Source: Streptomyces sp. NRRL F-5126 (GTDB lineage Bacteria > Actinomycetota > Actinomycetes > Streptomycetales > Streptomycetaceae). From it: a stretch of DNA of 64,000 nucleotides. Under the pieces are notes generated by a model. That model saw only the letters and a list, made by a program, of their open reading frames with translations. It was not told the DNA's origin and did no database searches. Location: NCBI RefSeq assembly GCF_000721265.1, contig NZ_JOFZ01000004.1, positions 62,001 through 126,000 of the forward strand, written 5' to 3'. Positions within the stretch are counted from its first letter, which is position 1, and each line of letters starts with the position of its first letter. Below, piece after piece: positions 49,884-62,710 of the stretch. The position numbers and the translations under genes were made by a program.

Positions 49884-50651
49884 GTGGGGACCACGCAGCT
49901 GGAGACAGTGCCGGAACCGAAGTACTGGCACCTCAAGACCGTGCTCGCTGAGGCACTCGACTCCGAGTTCACGGTGGGCGAGATCCTCCCGAACGAACGC
50001 GAGCTGGCCGCCAGGTTCGGCGTCGCCCGCGCCACGCTGCGGCAGGCGCTGGAACAGCTTGAGCTGGAAGGCCGGCTGCAGCGCAGGCGCGGCGTCGGCA
50101 CGACAGTGGCGCCGCCCAGGCTCGGCGTCGACGTGTCCACCACGGGGACGGGCGGCCCCGGTGCCTCCGACGACGCCTGGCAGCCCCTCGACTGCGCGCT
50201 CGCGGCCCCGCCGGCCGCGGTGGCGCGTCTGCTGGAGACCGGCCCGTCGGAAGAGGTGCACACCGTGCGCCGTGTCCGCTCGACGCACGGGCAGTGCGTG
50301 GCGGCCGAGCTGCTCTACGTGCCGGCCGCCTCGGTGCCGGACCTTCCCGCCATAGAGACGCCGTCAGGACCTGCCAGGGCCCGCAGCGTGCTGCGCGAGT
50401 TCCAGCGGGCCGGGGCCAATGGCCAGGACAGGTCGGTCGAGCTCGGTTCGGCCCGCGCGGACGACGCGCGGGAACTCGACCGGCTGCCCGGAGCGCCCGT
50501 CCTCGTCGTCACGACGCGCTACCTCGTGGACGGCCGCACCGCCGCCGTCTCCCTCGCCACGTACCGCGCCGACACGTGCAGGCTGACGTTCGGGGACACG
50601 GGCGAGGTCGAGATCAGCGACGACCCGCAGCCGGAGCGCCGCGCCTCCTGA
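49884..50651 (+). CDS. GntR-family regulator, HutC subgroup
   Basis: A 255-aa protein. The N-terminal winged helix (PKYWHLKTVLAEAL, then LPNERELAARFGVARATLRQALEQL) is followed by a UTRA ligand domain (EVHTVRRVRSTHGQCVAAELLYVP, then GAPVLVVTTRYLVDGRTAAVS). This subgroup responds to sugar phosphates or similar metabolites. GTG 49884 is chosen; a palindrome like the DasR site lies upstream. No target gene is obvious from position alone. Confidence 0.9.
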   Translation: MGTTQLETVPEPKYWHLKTVLAEALDSEFTVGEILPNERELAARFGVARATLRQALEQLELEGRLQRRRGVGTTVAPPRLGVDVSTTGTGGPGASDDAWQPLDCALAAPPAAVARLLETGPSEEVHTVRRVRSTHGQCVAAELLYVPAASVPDLPAIETPSGPARARSVLREFQRAGANGQDRSVELGSARADDARELDRLPGAPVLVVTTRYLVDGRTAAVSLATYRADTCRLTFGDTGEVEISDDPQPERRAS

Positions 50652-50819
50652 ACACGGACCTCGCCGCGCACGCCGCACGGTGAGCCCTCGGGGCGGGGCG
50701 CGTGCGGTGGCTCCGCAGCGGCCGGTCCGCTCCCGGGCGCCGCAGCGGGCGGAGCCTGACGTCCGTCACCGGCGCCGGGAAGCCTCGGCGTCCGCGCAGC
50801 CTCCTGGATGCCGCCAGGT

Positions 50820-51977
50820 CTAGCGGCGCGCCGTCACTGTCCGCTCCACCGCGAACAGCTCCTCCTCGACATGGTCGAGCGCGAGGCGCAGCGCTCCCGT
50901 GGCCACTGCCGCCTCGCCGAGCAGCGACAACTCCACGCGCGGCGGCCGCAGGCAGAATCGGGACAGCTCGTGGCGCAGCGGCTCGAGCACGCCGTCGAGC
51001 CCCGCCGCCCACCCGCCGATCACGACCATCTCGGGGTCGAGGGCGAGCGCGAGCGCCGCCACGTCGTGCACCAGCCGCCCGGTGAAGCGCCGCATCGCCT
51101 CGACCGCCCGCGCGTCGCCGTCCTTGGCGAGCGCGAAGACCTGCGTCACGGCCCGCTCGTCGAGCGGGTGCAGCGGCTCGCCCGTCGTCGACAGCAATGC
51201 CTCGGGCTTCGCCTCACGGCCCAGCAGGTGCAGCGCCCCGATCTCGCCCGCCGCCCCGCCGAACCCCCGGTGCAGCCGGCCGCCGATCAGCGCACCCGCG
51301 CCGGGGCTCAACCCCGCGAGGACGAAGACGACGTCGTCCGAACCCGTCGCGACGCCCTTCCAGTGCTCGGCCACCGCCGCCGCGTTGGCGTCGTTCTCCA
51401 CCACGACAGGGCACTTGAAGGACCTGCGCAGCCGGTCGCCCAGCGGCAGCCCCGTCCAGCCGGGCAGCGCCGTGCCGAGACGCACCGTGCCGCCGGCCTC
51501 CACGATGCCCGGGCTGCCCACGCCGACGGCCCGCAGCGATCCGCGCGCCACGCCCGCACGGCGCAGCACGTCGGCGACCACGGCCCGCACCCGGTCGAGA
51601 CGCTCGTCGGCGTCCGCCGACTCGGGCACGTCGCGCTGTCCCGAGCCCACGGTGCGGCCGTCGAGCTCGGAGAGCAGCGCGGCCACCCGGTGCGGGCCGA
51701 TCTCGATCCCCAGCAGGTGCCCGGCCTCCACCCGGAAGCGGAACCGCCGGGCCGGACGCCCCTGCCGCCGCGCCTCGCCGTCCTCCGCGGGAGCCTCGAC
51801 GACGAGCCCGCCCGCCATGAGGTCGTCCACCACGCCCTCGACGGTCGGCCGCGAAAGCCCGGTGAGGCCGCTCAGGTCGGTGAGTGTGAGCGGGGCCGAG
51901 TCCCGCAGGGCGTGCAGGACCACGGCGGAGTTGATCCGCCGCAGCAGAGAAGGGTCTCCGCCGGTCAGCCGCCCCAC
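50820..51977 (-). CDS. ROK-family transcriptional regulator/kinase-like
   Basis: A 385-aa protein. It has an N-terminal winged helix (LTDLSGLTGLSRPTVEGVVDDLMAGG) and a ROK domain with VGVGSPGIV and VVENDANAAAVAEHW. The zinc-binding CxCGxxGCxE motif of most ROK proteins is missing: the segment after GAAGEIGALH contains no cysteines. It is probably a sugar-responsive repressor; kinase activity is doubtful. GTG 51977. Confidence 0.88.
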   Translation of the reverse strand: MGRLTGGDPSLLRRINSAVVLHALRDSAPLTLTDLSGLTGLSRPTVEGVVDDLMAGGLVVEAPAEDGEARRQGRPARRFRFRVEAGHLLGIEIGPHRVAALLSELDGRTVGSGQRDVPESADADERLDRVRAVVADVLRRAGVARGSLRAVGVGSPGIVEAGGTVRLGTALPGWTGLPLGDRLRRSFKCPVVVENDANAAAVAEHWKGVATGSDDVVFVLAGLSPGAGALIGGRLHRGFGGAAGEIGALHLLGREAKPEALLSTTGEPLHPLDERAVTQVFALAKDGDARAVEAMRRFTGRLVHDVAALALALDPEMVVIGGWAAGLDGVLEPLRHELSRFCLRPPRVELSLLGEAAVATGALRLALDHVEEELFAVERTVTARR

Positions 51978-52147
51978 TGTGCCCTCCCTGGCCGTACGGG
52001 TGTGCCCGGATGCTACTCGCTGGTCGCCTGCGGAAGCGAGCGCCGGCGGTCCCTGTCGGGCACCCGGCCCAAGATCGCGCCGCGTCGGCGGCGCCCGGAC
52101 GGCTGACGGGCTGACACATTGTCCGTGCGGGGCGGTTTACTGGGGGC

Positions 52148-52597
52148 ATGAGTGCCAGCGCCCGTGCCGCCGAGCGTGCCGTCGTCGTCGAGCAGTTGCG
52201 TGCGCGGCCCTTTCCCGCGGCCCCGTCGAGGACGGGCGGTGTCGTGAGCGCGCCGCTGTACCACTGGGCCGAGCTGGCTTCCACGCCCGTCTGGGACGGC
52301 GATGTGGCCGACGCGCGGGCAAAGGCGGAGCGGCAGGACGCCGAGTGCGAGCGCCTCGTGGCCGCGGTGCGGGCGTTGTGGGGCCAGGAGCCGGACACCA
52401 TCGCGCTGACGGGCCTGCTGCTGCGGGAGGCGGCGGGCGAGACGTTGCCCGAGCCGTGGCGTCAACTGGCGCACGGCATGCCGGTGCTGAACGTGTGGCA
52501 GCGGGAAGGACGCTGGACGGCCATAGGGGTCTCGGGGTTCGGCGCCGACCACGAGCGCACGCTCGTCGCGGTGGTCACCGCGACCGACCCGCCCTGA
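52148..52597 (+). CDS. Hypothetical protein
   Basis: A 149-aa protein with an acidic/aromatic middle (APLYHWAELASTPVWDGDVADA) and a C-terminal beta-rich part (MPVLNVWQREGRWTAIGVSGF). No domain is recognised. Codon use is typical of the neighbourhood. It ends 32 bp from the convergent mug gene. Confidence 0.7.
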   Translation: MSASARAAERAVVVEQLRARPFPAAPSRTGGVVSAPLYHWAELASTPVWDGDVADARAKAERQDAECERLVAAVRALWGQEPDTIALTGLLLREAAGETLPEPWRQLAHGMPVLNVWQREGRWTAIGVSGFGADHERTLVAVVTATDPP

Positions 52598-52628
52598 CCG
52601 CCTCGGGGCCAGGGCGCGTCGGCGCGGC

Positions 52629-53195
52629 CTAGACCTCCGAGGCCGCGCGCAGCGCCGCGAACTCCTCGGCCATGGTGTCCACCGTCCAGTGCGCGTTCAG
52701 GCCGCTCGGGTTGGGCAGCGCCCAGACCCTCGTCGTGCCGATCGTGAGGTCCTGGCGCCCTATGTGCGCCTTCTTGGCGCCGAACCCGTCGCCGAACGCC
52801 GTGCGGTACGCGGTGATGCCCGCGACCGCGAGCCAGCGCGGCCGCAGCCGCTCCACCTTGGCGCGCAGGACGTCCCCGCCCTCGCGCAGCTCCGCGCCGG
52901 ACAGCTCGTCCGCCCGCGCCGACGCCCGTGCCACGACGTTGGTGATGCCGAGGCCGTACCGGGGCAACTCGTCCTGCTCGTCGGGGCGCAGCAGGCGCGG
53001 CGTGAAGCCCGACAGGTGGAGCACCGGCCAGAAGCGGTTGCCGGGGCGTGCGAAGTGGTGGCCGACGGCCGCAGACAGCAGGCCCGGATTGATGCCGCAG
53101 AACAGCACGCGCAGGCCCGGCGCCGCCACGTCGGGGACGAGGCGGCCGCGCGCGGCTTCGAGTTCGGCGGGTGTGACGCGGCGCGAGTGGGCCAT
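52629..53195 (-). CDS. mug: G/U mismatch-specific DNA glycosylase
   Basis: A 188-aa enzyme of the Mug/TDG family. It has LFCGINPGLLSAA (catalytic-site GINPG), the FWPVLHLSGF region and LPNPSGLNAHW (the insertion loop NPSG). It removes uracil or thymine mispaired with G. It complements the ung gene at 16812. Five bp separate its start (53195) from the purB stop. Confidence 0.93.
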   Translation of the reverse strand: MAHSRRVTPAELEAARGRLVPDVAAPGLRVLFCGINPGLLSAAVGHHFARPGNRFWPVLHLSGFTPRLLRPDEQDELPRYGLGITNVVARASARADELSGAELREGGDVLRAKVERLRPRWLAVAGITAYRTAFGDGFGAKKAHIGRQDLTIGTTRVWALPNPSGLNAHWTVDTMAEEFAALRAASEV

Positions 53196-53200
53196 CCGCG

Positions 53201-54640
53201 TCAGAGGATGGATCCGGGCGCGTACCCGGCGGCGTCCGGGTGGAGCTTCACGATCTCCTCGATCCGCCCGGCCACCGTGGCGATCTGGTCGCCCGCAGCG
53301 CCCGTGAAGGACAGCTTGTCCGCCATCAGCGCGTCCAGCGCCGCCCGGTCGAGCGGGATGCGGTCGTCGGCCGCCAGCCGGTCGAGGAGTTCGTTGCGTT
53401 CCGCGCCCTGCTCGCGCATCGCCAGCGCCGACGCCACCGCGTGCTCCTTGATGACCTCGTGGGCGGCCTCCCGGCCGACGCCCGCCCTGACGGCGGCCAT
53501 CAGGACCTTCGTCGTCGCGAGGAACGGCAGGTAGCGGTCGAGCTCGCGCGCCACCACGGCCGGGAACGCGCCGAACTCGTCAAGCACGGTGAGGAAGGTC
53601 TCCAGCAGACCGTCGAACGCGAAGAACGCGTCCGGCAGCGCGACGCGGCGCACCACGGAGCAGGACACGTCGCCCTCGTTCCACTGGTCGCCCGACAGCT
53701 CGCCGGTCATCGAGGCGTAGCCGCGCAGGATGACCATCAGGCCGTTCACACGCTCGCAGGAGCGTGTGTTCATCTTGTGCGGCATCGCGGACGAGCCGAC
53801 CTGGCCGGGCTTGAATCCCTCGGTGACGAGCTCGTGCCCCGCCATCAGGCGGATCGTCTTCGCCAGCGAGGACGGCGCCGCGGCGAGCTGCACGAGCGTC
53901 GACACCACGTCGTAGTCGAGCGAGCGCGGGTAGACCTGCCCGACCGAGGTGAACTCGCGGGCGAAGCCGAGGTGCCCGGCGATCCTGCGCTCCAGGTCGG
54001 CCAGGGCGGCCGAGTCGCCGCCGAGCAGGTCGAGCATGTCCTGCGAGGTGCCCACCGGGCCCTTGACGCCGCGCAACGGGTAGCGCTCCAGCAGGTTCTC
54101 CAGCCGGGCGTAGGCCACGAGCAGCTCGTCGGCCGCCGTCGCGAAGCGCTTGCCGAGCGTGATGGCCTGCGCGGCCACGTTGTGCGAGCGGCCCGCCATC
54201 ACGAGCGCCGCGTGCTCGGAGGCCAGCCCCCCGAGCCGCGCAAGCACCGCGACGGTGCGCTCCCGCATCAGTTCGAGCGAGACCCGGATCTGCAGCTGCT
54301 CCACGTTCTCCGTGAGGTCGCGCGAGGTCATGCCCTTGTGGATCTGCTCGTGCCCGGCGAGCGCGTTGAACTCCTCGATGCGCGCCTTCACGTCGTGCCT
54401 GGTGACCTTCTCGCGCTCGGCGATCGACGCCAGGTCGACCTCGTCGAGCACACGCTCGTAGTCGGCCACGGCCGATTCCGGGACGTCGATACCGAGGTCG
54501 CGCTGCGCGCGCAGCACGGCGAGCCAGAGCCTGCGCTCCAGGACGACCTTGTGCTCGGGGGACCAGACGACGGCGAGCTGCGTGGAGGCGTAGCGGCCGG
54601 CAAGGACATTGGGGATGCGTGGCTTCGCGGGGGCTGTCAC
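53201..54640 (-). CDS. purB: Adenylosuccinate lyase
   Basis: A 479-aa enzyme that acts twice in purine synthesis (SAICAR to AICAR, and adenylosuccinate to AMP). The fumarase/aspartase-superfamily signature GSSAMPHKMN is intact, with HEQIHKGMTSRDLTENV and AGRSHNVAAQAITLG active-site regions. It starts at GTG 54640 (VTAPAKPRIPNVLAGRY). The mug gene lies directly downstream, so the two may be cotranscribed. Confidence 0.96.
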   Translation of the reverse strand: MTAPAKPRIPNVLAGRYASTQLAVVWSPEHKVVLERRLWLAVLRAQRDLGIDVPESAVADYERVLDEVDLASIAEREKVTRHDVKARIEEFNALAGHEQIHKGMTSRDLTENVEQLQIRVSLELMRERTVAVLARLGGLASEHAALVMAGRSHNVAAQAITLGKRFATAADELLVAYARLENLLERYPLRGVKGPVGTSQDMLDLLGGDSAALADLERRIAGHLGFAREFTSVGQVYPRSLDYDVVSTLVQLAAAPSSLAKTIRLMAGHELVTEGFKPGQVGSSAMPHKMNTRSCERVNGLMVILRGYASMTGELSGDQWNEGDVSCSVVRRVALPDAFFAFDGLLETFLTVLDEFGAFPAVVARELDRYLPFLATTKVLMAAVRAGVGREAAHEVIKEHAVASALAMREQGAERNELLDRLAADDRIPLDRAALDALMADKLSFTGAAGDQIATVAGRIEEIVKLHPDAAGYAPGSIL

Positions 54641-54693
54641 ACCCGCGATTTTACTGTCAAGCAGTGGGTGGGCCCGCACGGCCTCGGAGCTGG

Positions 54694-55467
54694 TCAGGAC
54701 GGCTCGTACGGCACGAGCTCGGGGCGCTTGGGCGGCCGCCCGTCGCCCGACGAGCGGCCCGTCGCCCGGCGCACGATCCACGGCCACAGGTACTGCTTCG
54801 CGAACCGCAGGTCGCTGCCGCGCCGCAGCAGCCAACCCGGCGGCACGTGCGGGGGCAGCGCGGCGCGCCAGTCGTGCCCCGCCTCGTGCCCGAGCGTCTC
54901 CCACACGGCCTCGGCGATCCTGCGGTGCCCCTCCGCGGTCGGGTGCAGCCGGTCCACGCCCCACAGCCGCTGGTCGGCCAGGACCGGCGTCCCGTACAGG
55001 TCGACGACGAGCGCGCCGTGCCGGGCGGCGAGGTCGTCCACGTGGGCGAACAGCTCCTCCATGCGCGGCCGCACCCGCTCCATCACCGGGCCGTTCCTGC
55101 CGGGGCTGCGCATCAGCACCAGCTGCTTGCAGGCCGGGGCAAGCCGCTCGACGGCCTCTTCGAGCAGCCCGCGCACCCGGCCCATGTCCACCTTCGGGCG
55201 CAGCACGTCGTTCAGCCCGCCGACGAGGGTGATCAGGTCCGGGGTCATCGCGGCCGCCGCGTCCACCTGCTCGTCGACGATCTGGCCGATCAGCTTGCCG
55301 CGCACCGCGAGGTTCGCGTAGCGGAACCCCGGCGTGCGCTGCGCGAAGCGCGCCGCGAGCAGATCGGCCCAGCCCCGGTACGAGCCGTCGGGCAGCAGGT
55401 CGGACATGCCCTCGGTGAAGGAGTCACCGACGGCGACGAAGCTCGTGTACTCGTCCATCGTCTCCAT
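54694..55467 (-). CDS. SGNH/GDSL hydrolase
   Basis: A protein of about 257 aa of the SGNH esterase fold. It has VAVGDSFTEGMSD (Ser), AVRGKLIGQ (Gly), LVGGLNDVLRPKV (Asn) and DRLHPTAEGH (Asp-x-x-His). No signal peptide is visible, so it is likely cytoplasmic. ATG 55467 is chosen, with 55458 as an alternative. The natural ester is unknown. Confidence 0.9.
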   Translation of the reverse strand: METMDEYTSFVAVGDSFTEGMSDLLPDGSYRGWADLLAARFAQRTPGFRYANLAVRGKLIGQIVDEQVDAAAAMTPDLITLVGGLNDVLRPKVDMGRVRGLLEEAVERLAPACKQLVLMRSPGRNGPVMERVRPRMEELFAHVDDLAARHGALVVDLYGTPVLADQRLWGVDRLHPTAEGHRRIAEAVWETLGHEAGHDWRAALPPHVPPGWLLRRGSDLRFAKQYLWPWIVRRATGRSSGDGRPPKRPELVPYEPS

Positions 55468-55535
55468 GACGACGATGATCCTACCGCGCGGTAGCAACGC
55501 CAGGTCGCGCCTCGGCCGTCCCCGCACCCGCCCGC

Positions 55536-56549
55536 TCAGCTGTGCCTGCCGACCAGCTCCCGCAGCACGTCCTCCATGGTGACGAGCCCCTCCAGCTTGC
55601 CGTCCTCGTCCAGTACGGCCGCCAGATGGGTGCGGCCGCGGCGCATCGCCGTCAGCACGTCGTCCATCGGCGTCGCGTCCCTCACGCGCGCGATGCGGCG
55701 CATGTCGGCGACCGCGAACGGCCGGTTCCGGTCCACGGCGTCCAGGGCGTCCTTCACATGCAGGTACCCGAGGATCCGCCGCGCCGAGTCGACGACGGGG
55801 AACCGGGAGAAACCGGACCGGGCGGACAGCTCCTCAAGCCCCTCCGCCGAGACGCCGAACCGCGCGGACACGACCCGCTCAAGCGGCGTCACCACGTCGC
55901 GCACCGGGCGCCTGCCCAGCTCCAGCGCGTCGTGCAGGCGCTCGGACGCGCGGTCGTCGAGGAGCCCGGCGTGGCTGGTCTCCGTCACGAGGCGCCCCAG
56001 CTCGTCGTCGGAGAACACGGAGACGACCTCGTCCCTCGCGTCCACCCGCACCACCTTGAGCAGTGCGTTGGCGAAGGCGTTGATGGCGAAGATCACCGGC
56101 TTGAGCGCGCGCGACAGGGCCACGAGCGGCGGGCCGAGCAGCAGCGCGACGCGCGCGGGCCCGGCGAGGGCCACGTTCTTCGGCACCATCTCGCCGAGCA
56201 GCATGTGCAGGTACGTCGCGACGACAAGGGCGATGACGAACGCGATGGTGTGGCCCACGCCCGACGGCAGGCCGATCGCGTGGAAGGCCGGTTCCAGGAC
56301 GTGCGCGATGGCCGGCTCCGCCACGATGCCGAGCACCAGGGTGCACAGCGTGATGCCGAGCTGCGCGGCAGCGAGCAGCGCCGAGATGTGTTCGAGGCCC
56401 CAGATGACGCGCCGCGCGCGTTTGTCGCCGTCCTCGGCCATCGGCTCGATCTGGCTGCGCCGCACGGAGACGAGGGAGAACTCGGCGCCCACGAAGAAGG
56501 CGTTCACCACGAGCGTCAGCACGGCGATGACGAACTGGACGGCGGTCAC
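55536..56549 (-). CDS. CNNM/CBS-pair membrane protein (second of a pair)
   Basis: A 337-aa protein. The DUF21 transmembrane domain (VGAEFSLVSVRRSQIEPMAEDG, then AAAQLGITLCTLVLG and LGEMVPKNVAL) is followed by two CBS domains (VVDSARRILGYLHVKDAL, AVLDEDGKLEGLVTMEDVLREL). It has no C-terminal CorC/HlyC domain. Such proteins are thought to export Mg/Co or act in divalent-cation homeostasis. The GTG start overlaps the previous stop (GTGA). Confidence 0.9.
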   Translation of the reverse strand: MTAVQFVIAVLTLVVNAFFVGAEFSLVSVRRSQIEPMAEDGDKRARRVIWGLEHISALLAAAQLGITLCTLVLGIVAEPAIAHVLEPAFHAIGLPSGVGHTIAFVIALVVATYLHMLLGEMVPKNVALAGPARVALLLGPPLVALSRALKPVIFAINAFANALLKVVRVDARDEVVSVFSDDELGRLVTETSHAGLLDDRASERLHDALELGRRPVRDVVTPLERVVSARFGVSAEGLEELSARSGFSRFPVVDSARRILGYLHVKDALDAVDRNRPFAVADMRRIARVRDATPMDDVLTAMRRGRTHLAAVLDEDGKLEGLVTMEDVLRELVGRHS

Positions 56550-57892
56550 GCGCCCACCTCGTCCCCGTCCGCGCCCGCCGCCGGCGGCAGCGGCGCCCTG
56601 AGGGTCACACGCGCCGCGCGCCGGCCGCGCGCGTCCGACACCTCCAGAAGCCAGCCGTCCGCGGTGGCGGCCGTGTCGCCCTCGGCGGGGATGCGGCCGA
56701 GCTCGGCGGCGACAAAACCCGCGAGCGTCTCGTAGGGCCCGTCGGAAACGCGCAGGCCGATGTCCGCCAGCCGGCCGGCCCGCACGGCGCCGTCCGCCGA
56801 CCACAGCGCACGGCCGTCCGCGTCCTCGCCGATGCGCGCCAGGTCGGGTGTCTCGTGCGGGTCGTGCTCGTCGCGCACCTCGCCGACGACCTCCTCGACG
56901 ATGTCCTCCAGCGTCACCACGCCCGCGGTGCCGCCGTACTCGTCGATGACGACGGCCATGGTGCGGCGCCCGGTGAGCCGGTCGAGCAGGCGGTCGACGG
57001 GCAGGGTCTCCGGCACGAGCAGCGGCTCGCGCATCAGCGCGGTGACGGGGCGGTGGGGCCGCTCGTCGGCGGGCACCGCGAGGACGTCCTTGACGTGCGC
57101 CGTGCCGACGACGGTGTCGAGGCCGCCCCGGTGCACGGGGAAGCGGGACAGCCCCGTGGCCCTGGTGGCGTTCGCCACGTCCTCCGCCGTCGCCTGCGCG
57201 TCGAGCGCGACGACCTGCACGCGCGGGGTCATCACGTTCTCCGCGGTCAGCTCCGGCAGGCTCAGCGTCCTGACGAACAGGTCGGCCGTGTCGGGCTCGA
57301 GCGCGCCCTCCTTGACCGAGTGCCGCGCCAGGGCGACCAGCTCCTGCGGGGAGCGGGCGGACGCGAGCTCCTCGATGGGTTCGAGTCCGAAGCCGCGCAC
57401 GACCCGGTTGGCCATGTTGTTGAGGTGGCTGATGAACGGCTTGAACACGCTCGTGAAGTACGACTGCGGGGTCGCCACGACCTTGGCCACGGCGACGGGG
57501 GAGGAGATCGCCCAGTTCTTCGGCACCAGCTCGCCGACGACCATGAGGAACACGGTCGACAGCGCCGTCCCGATGACCAGGGCGAGGGAGGACGCCGCCG
57601 AGCGCGAAAGGCCCGCCGCCTCGATGGGGCCGCGGATCAGCGTGGACACGGACGGCTCCGCGAGCATGCCGACGACCAGATTGGTCACCGTGATGCCGAG
57701 CTGCGAGCCGGAGAGCTGGAACGTCAGGCACCGTACGGCGCGCAGCGCACCCGCCGCGCCCCGCTCGCCGCGCTGCGCGGCCAGCTCCAGGTCGCCGCGC
57801 TCCACGGTGGTCAGCGAGAACTCGGCCGCGACGAAGGCACCGCAGAGCAGCGAGAGCAGCACCGCCACGGCGAGGAGAAGCACCTCGGTCAA
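56546..57892 (-). CDS. CNNM/CBS-pair/CorC membrane protein (first of a pair)
   Basis: A 448-aa protein with the DUF21 domain (GAFVAAEFSLTTVERGDLELAA, then GSQLGITVTNLVVGML and VGELVPKNWAISS), two CBS domains (including VIDEYGGTAGVVTLEDIVEEVVG) and a C-terminal CorC_HlyC domain. It is likely a cation transporter or regulator working with its downstream paralogue. TTG 57892 is preferred over ATG 57913 because GGAGG is positioned 7 bp before it. Confidence 0.9.
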   Translation of the reverse strand: MTEVLLLAVAVLLSLLCGAFVAAEFSLTTVERGDLELAAQRGERGAAGALRAVRCLTFQLSGSQLGITVTNLVVGMLAEPSVSTLIRGPIEAAGLSRSAASSLALVIGTALSTVFLMVVGELVPKNWAISSPVAVAKVVATPQSYFTSVFKPFISHLNNMANRVVRGFGLEPIEELASARSPQELVALARHSVKEGALEPDTADLFVRTLSLPELTAENVMTPRVQVVALDAQATAEDVANATRATGLSRFPVHRGGLDTVVGTAHVKDVLAVPADERPHRPVTALMREPLLVPETLPVDRLLDRLTGRRTMAVVIDEYGGTAGVVTLEDIVEEVVGEVRDEHDPHETPDLARIGEDADGRALWSADGAVRAGRLADIGLRVSDGPYETLAGFVAAELGRIPAEGDTAATADGWLLEVSDARGRRAARVTLRAPLPPAAGADGDEVGA

Positions 57893-58022
57893 CGGTTCAC
57901 CTCCGTCCCCCATGATCGGTCAACCGCGTGCGGCGCGCTCGGTACCGGCGCCCAGTACGCCCGATGGTAAAGAAAAGGCAAAGGGATGGGAAGGGCTGCA
58001 GGGCCGGACCCCGGGCCAGGGC

Positions 58023-61323
<3,301 letters not shown>

Positions 61324-61340
61324 TCCGCACACCGGTGCGA

Positions 61341-61377
61341 CGGCCCGCCGCCCTGCCCACGGCAGAGCGGCGGGCCG
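61341..61377 (+). terminator. Hairpin after katG
   Basis: A perfect 11-bp stem (61341-61351 with 61367-61377) and a 15-nt loop, 17 bp after the stop. Confidence 0.7.
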
Positions 61378-61575
61378 CCGCGCGTGCGGGGCACTTCGCG
61401 CGAAAGCGCGCCCGCACCGGCCGCGGGGACACCCTGCTGCCGACCGTGGCGAGGAACCCCGCCCGGGGCAGGGCATCCGTCCCCAGCCGACCACACCTGC
61501 GCCGGGCCGCGGGACGGCCGGTCCGCGGCGGCGCGCCGTTCCGCGTGCGGGCCCGCCGAGGCCAGGCCCGCGCCG

Positions 61576-61920
61576 TCAGCCGCTGACGAAGCAGAACTCG
61601 TTGCCCTCGGGGTCGTGCACCACCTGGAACTGGCCGTACGTGTCGGTGACCAGTTCGCCGAGTGCGACGGCGCCGAGCCGCACGGCCTCCGCGGTTGCCG
61701 CCGGGATGTCGCCCGCCGCCAGGTCCACGTGCACCCGGTTCTTGACGGCCTTCGGCTCGGGAACGCGCTGGAAGGCGAGGCGGGGCATGTCAGGCGGGTC
61801 GACGTACGACCAGTGGCCCTCACGGTCCACGGCCTCCGCGTCGAGCAGCGCCGCCCAGAACCGTGCCAGGGCCGAGGGATTCCCGCAGTCGAAAACGATC
61901 TCGTCGAGTCGTGCGCGCAT
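61576..61920 (-). CDS. VOC/glyoxalase-like protein
   Basis: A 114-aa single VOC module (VFDCGNPSALARFWAALLDAE, then VHVDLAAGDIPAATAEAVRLGA and FQVVHDPEGNEFCFV). It resembles the small glyoxalase_6 group that often acts as self-resistance or unknown metal enzymes. It follows bioD by 39 bp in the same direction, so it may be cotranscribed with the biotin genes. Confidence 0.87.
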   Translation of the reverse strand: MRARLDEIVFDCGNPSALARFWAALLDAEAVDREGHWSYVDPPDMPRLAFQRVPEPKAVKNRVHVDLAAGDIPAATAEAVRLGAVALGELVTDTYGQFQVVHDPEGNEFCFVSG

Positions 61921-61959
61921 CGCCCGATCGTAGCGGCGGCCCAGTCCGTACGGGACCGT

Positions 61960-62709
61960 TCACGCGGTCCGAACGAGTGGGGACGGGCAGGGCTGCGGGG
62001 CGAACCGCGCCGTGAACGCCGCCGCGTCCCAGCGTCCGCCGAGCGCGGGCGCGAGCCAGCCGGGGGACTGCGCGCGGAAGTCCGCGGGCGCCAGCGCTCC
62101 CGCGCCGTGCGGTACGGCGCCGAGCAGCGGCAGGCCGGCGACGGCGGGCAGGTCCGCGAGGTTGCACCGCTCGGCCAGGTCCGGGGTGGCCGGCCAGCTA
62201 CCGACGACCGCCCCCGGCGCCGTGACCCCGCGGGCCCGCAGCGCCTCGGCCGTCAGGGCCGTCGTGTTCAGCGTGCCGAGGCCGGCGCGCACCACCACGA
62301 GGACCGACGCGGCAAGCAGCCGCGCCGCGTCCGCGAGAGTGCCGCCCTCCTCGTCGAACCGTACGAGCAGCCCGCCCGCGCCCTCGACGAGCACGAGGTC
62401 GTGGTCCGCCGCGAGGCGCCGGGCCGCCTCGGCCACGTCGGCCGGGGCCACCGGGGCCATGCCGGCCCGCCGTGCGGCTGTCGCGGGCGCCAGCGGTTCG
62501 GGGAACCGCGCGAGTTCGACGGCCGTGACGCCGCCCGCTAGCCGCGCCGCCGCCGCGACATCGCCCTCCTCGCCCGGCGCGAGCCCGGTCTGTGCGGGCT
62601 TCAGCACCGCGACCGTACGGCCCGCCGCGGCCGCGGCGGCGGCGACCGCCGCGGTCACCACCGTCTTGCCGATCTCCGTGTCCGTCCCGGAGACCACCAG
62701 CACCGTCAT
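61960..62709 (-). CDS. bioD: Dethiobiotin synthetase
   Basis: A 249-aa ATP-dependent ligase that closes the ureido ring of biotin. The N-terminal P-loop GTDTEIGKTVVTAA is followed by KPAQTG and the EGAGGLLVRF segment. The ATG at 62709 starts one base after the bioA stop, so the two are coupled. Confidence 0.95.
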   Translation of the reverse strand: MTVLVVSGTDTEIGKTVVTAAVAAAAAAAGRTVAVLKPAQTGLAPGEEGDVAAAARLAGGVTAVELARFPEPLAPATAARRAGMAPVAPADVAEAARRLAADHDLVLVEGAGGLLVRFDEEGGTLADAARLLAASVLVVVRAGLGTLNTTALTAEALRARGVTAPGAVVGSWPATPDLAERCNLADLPAVAGLPLLGAVPHGAGALAPADFRAQSPGWLAPALGGRWDAAAFTARFAPQPCPSPLVRTA

Positions 62710-62710
62710 G

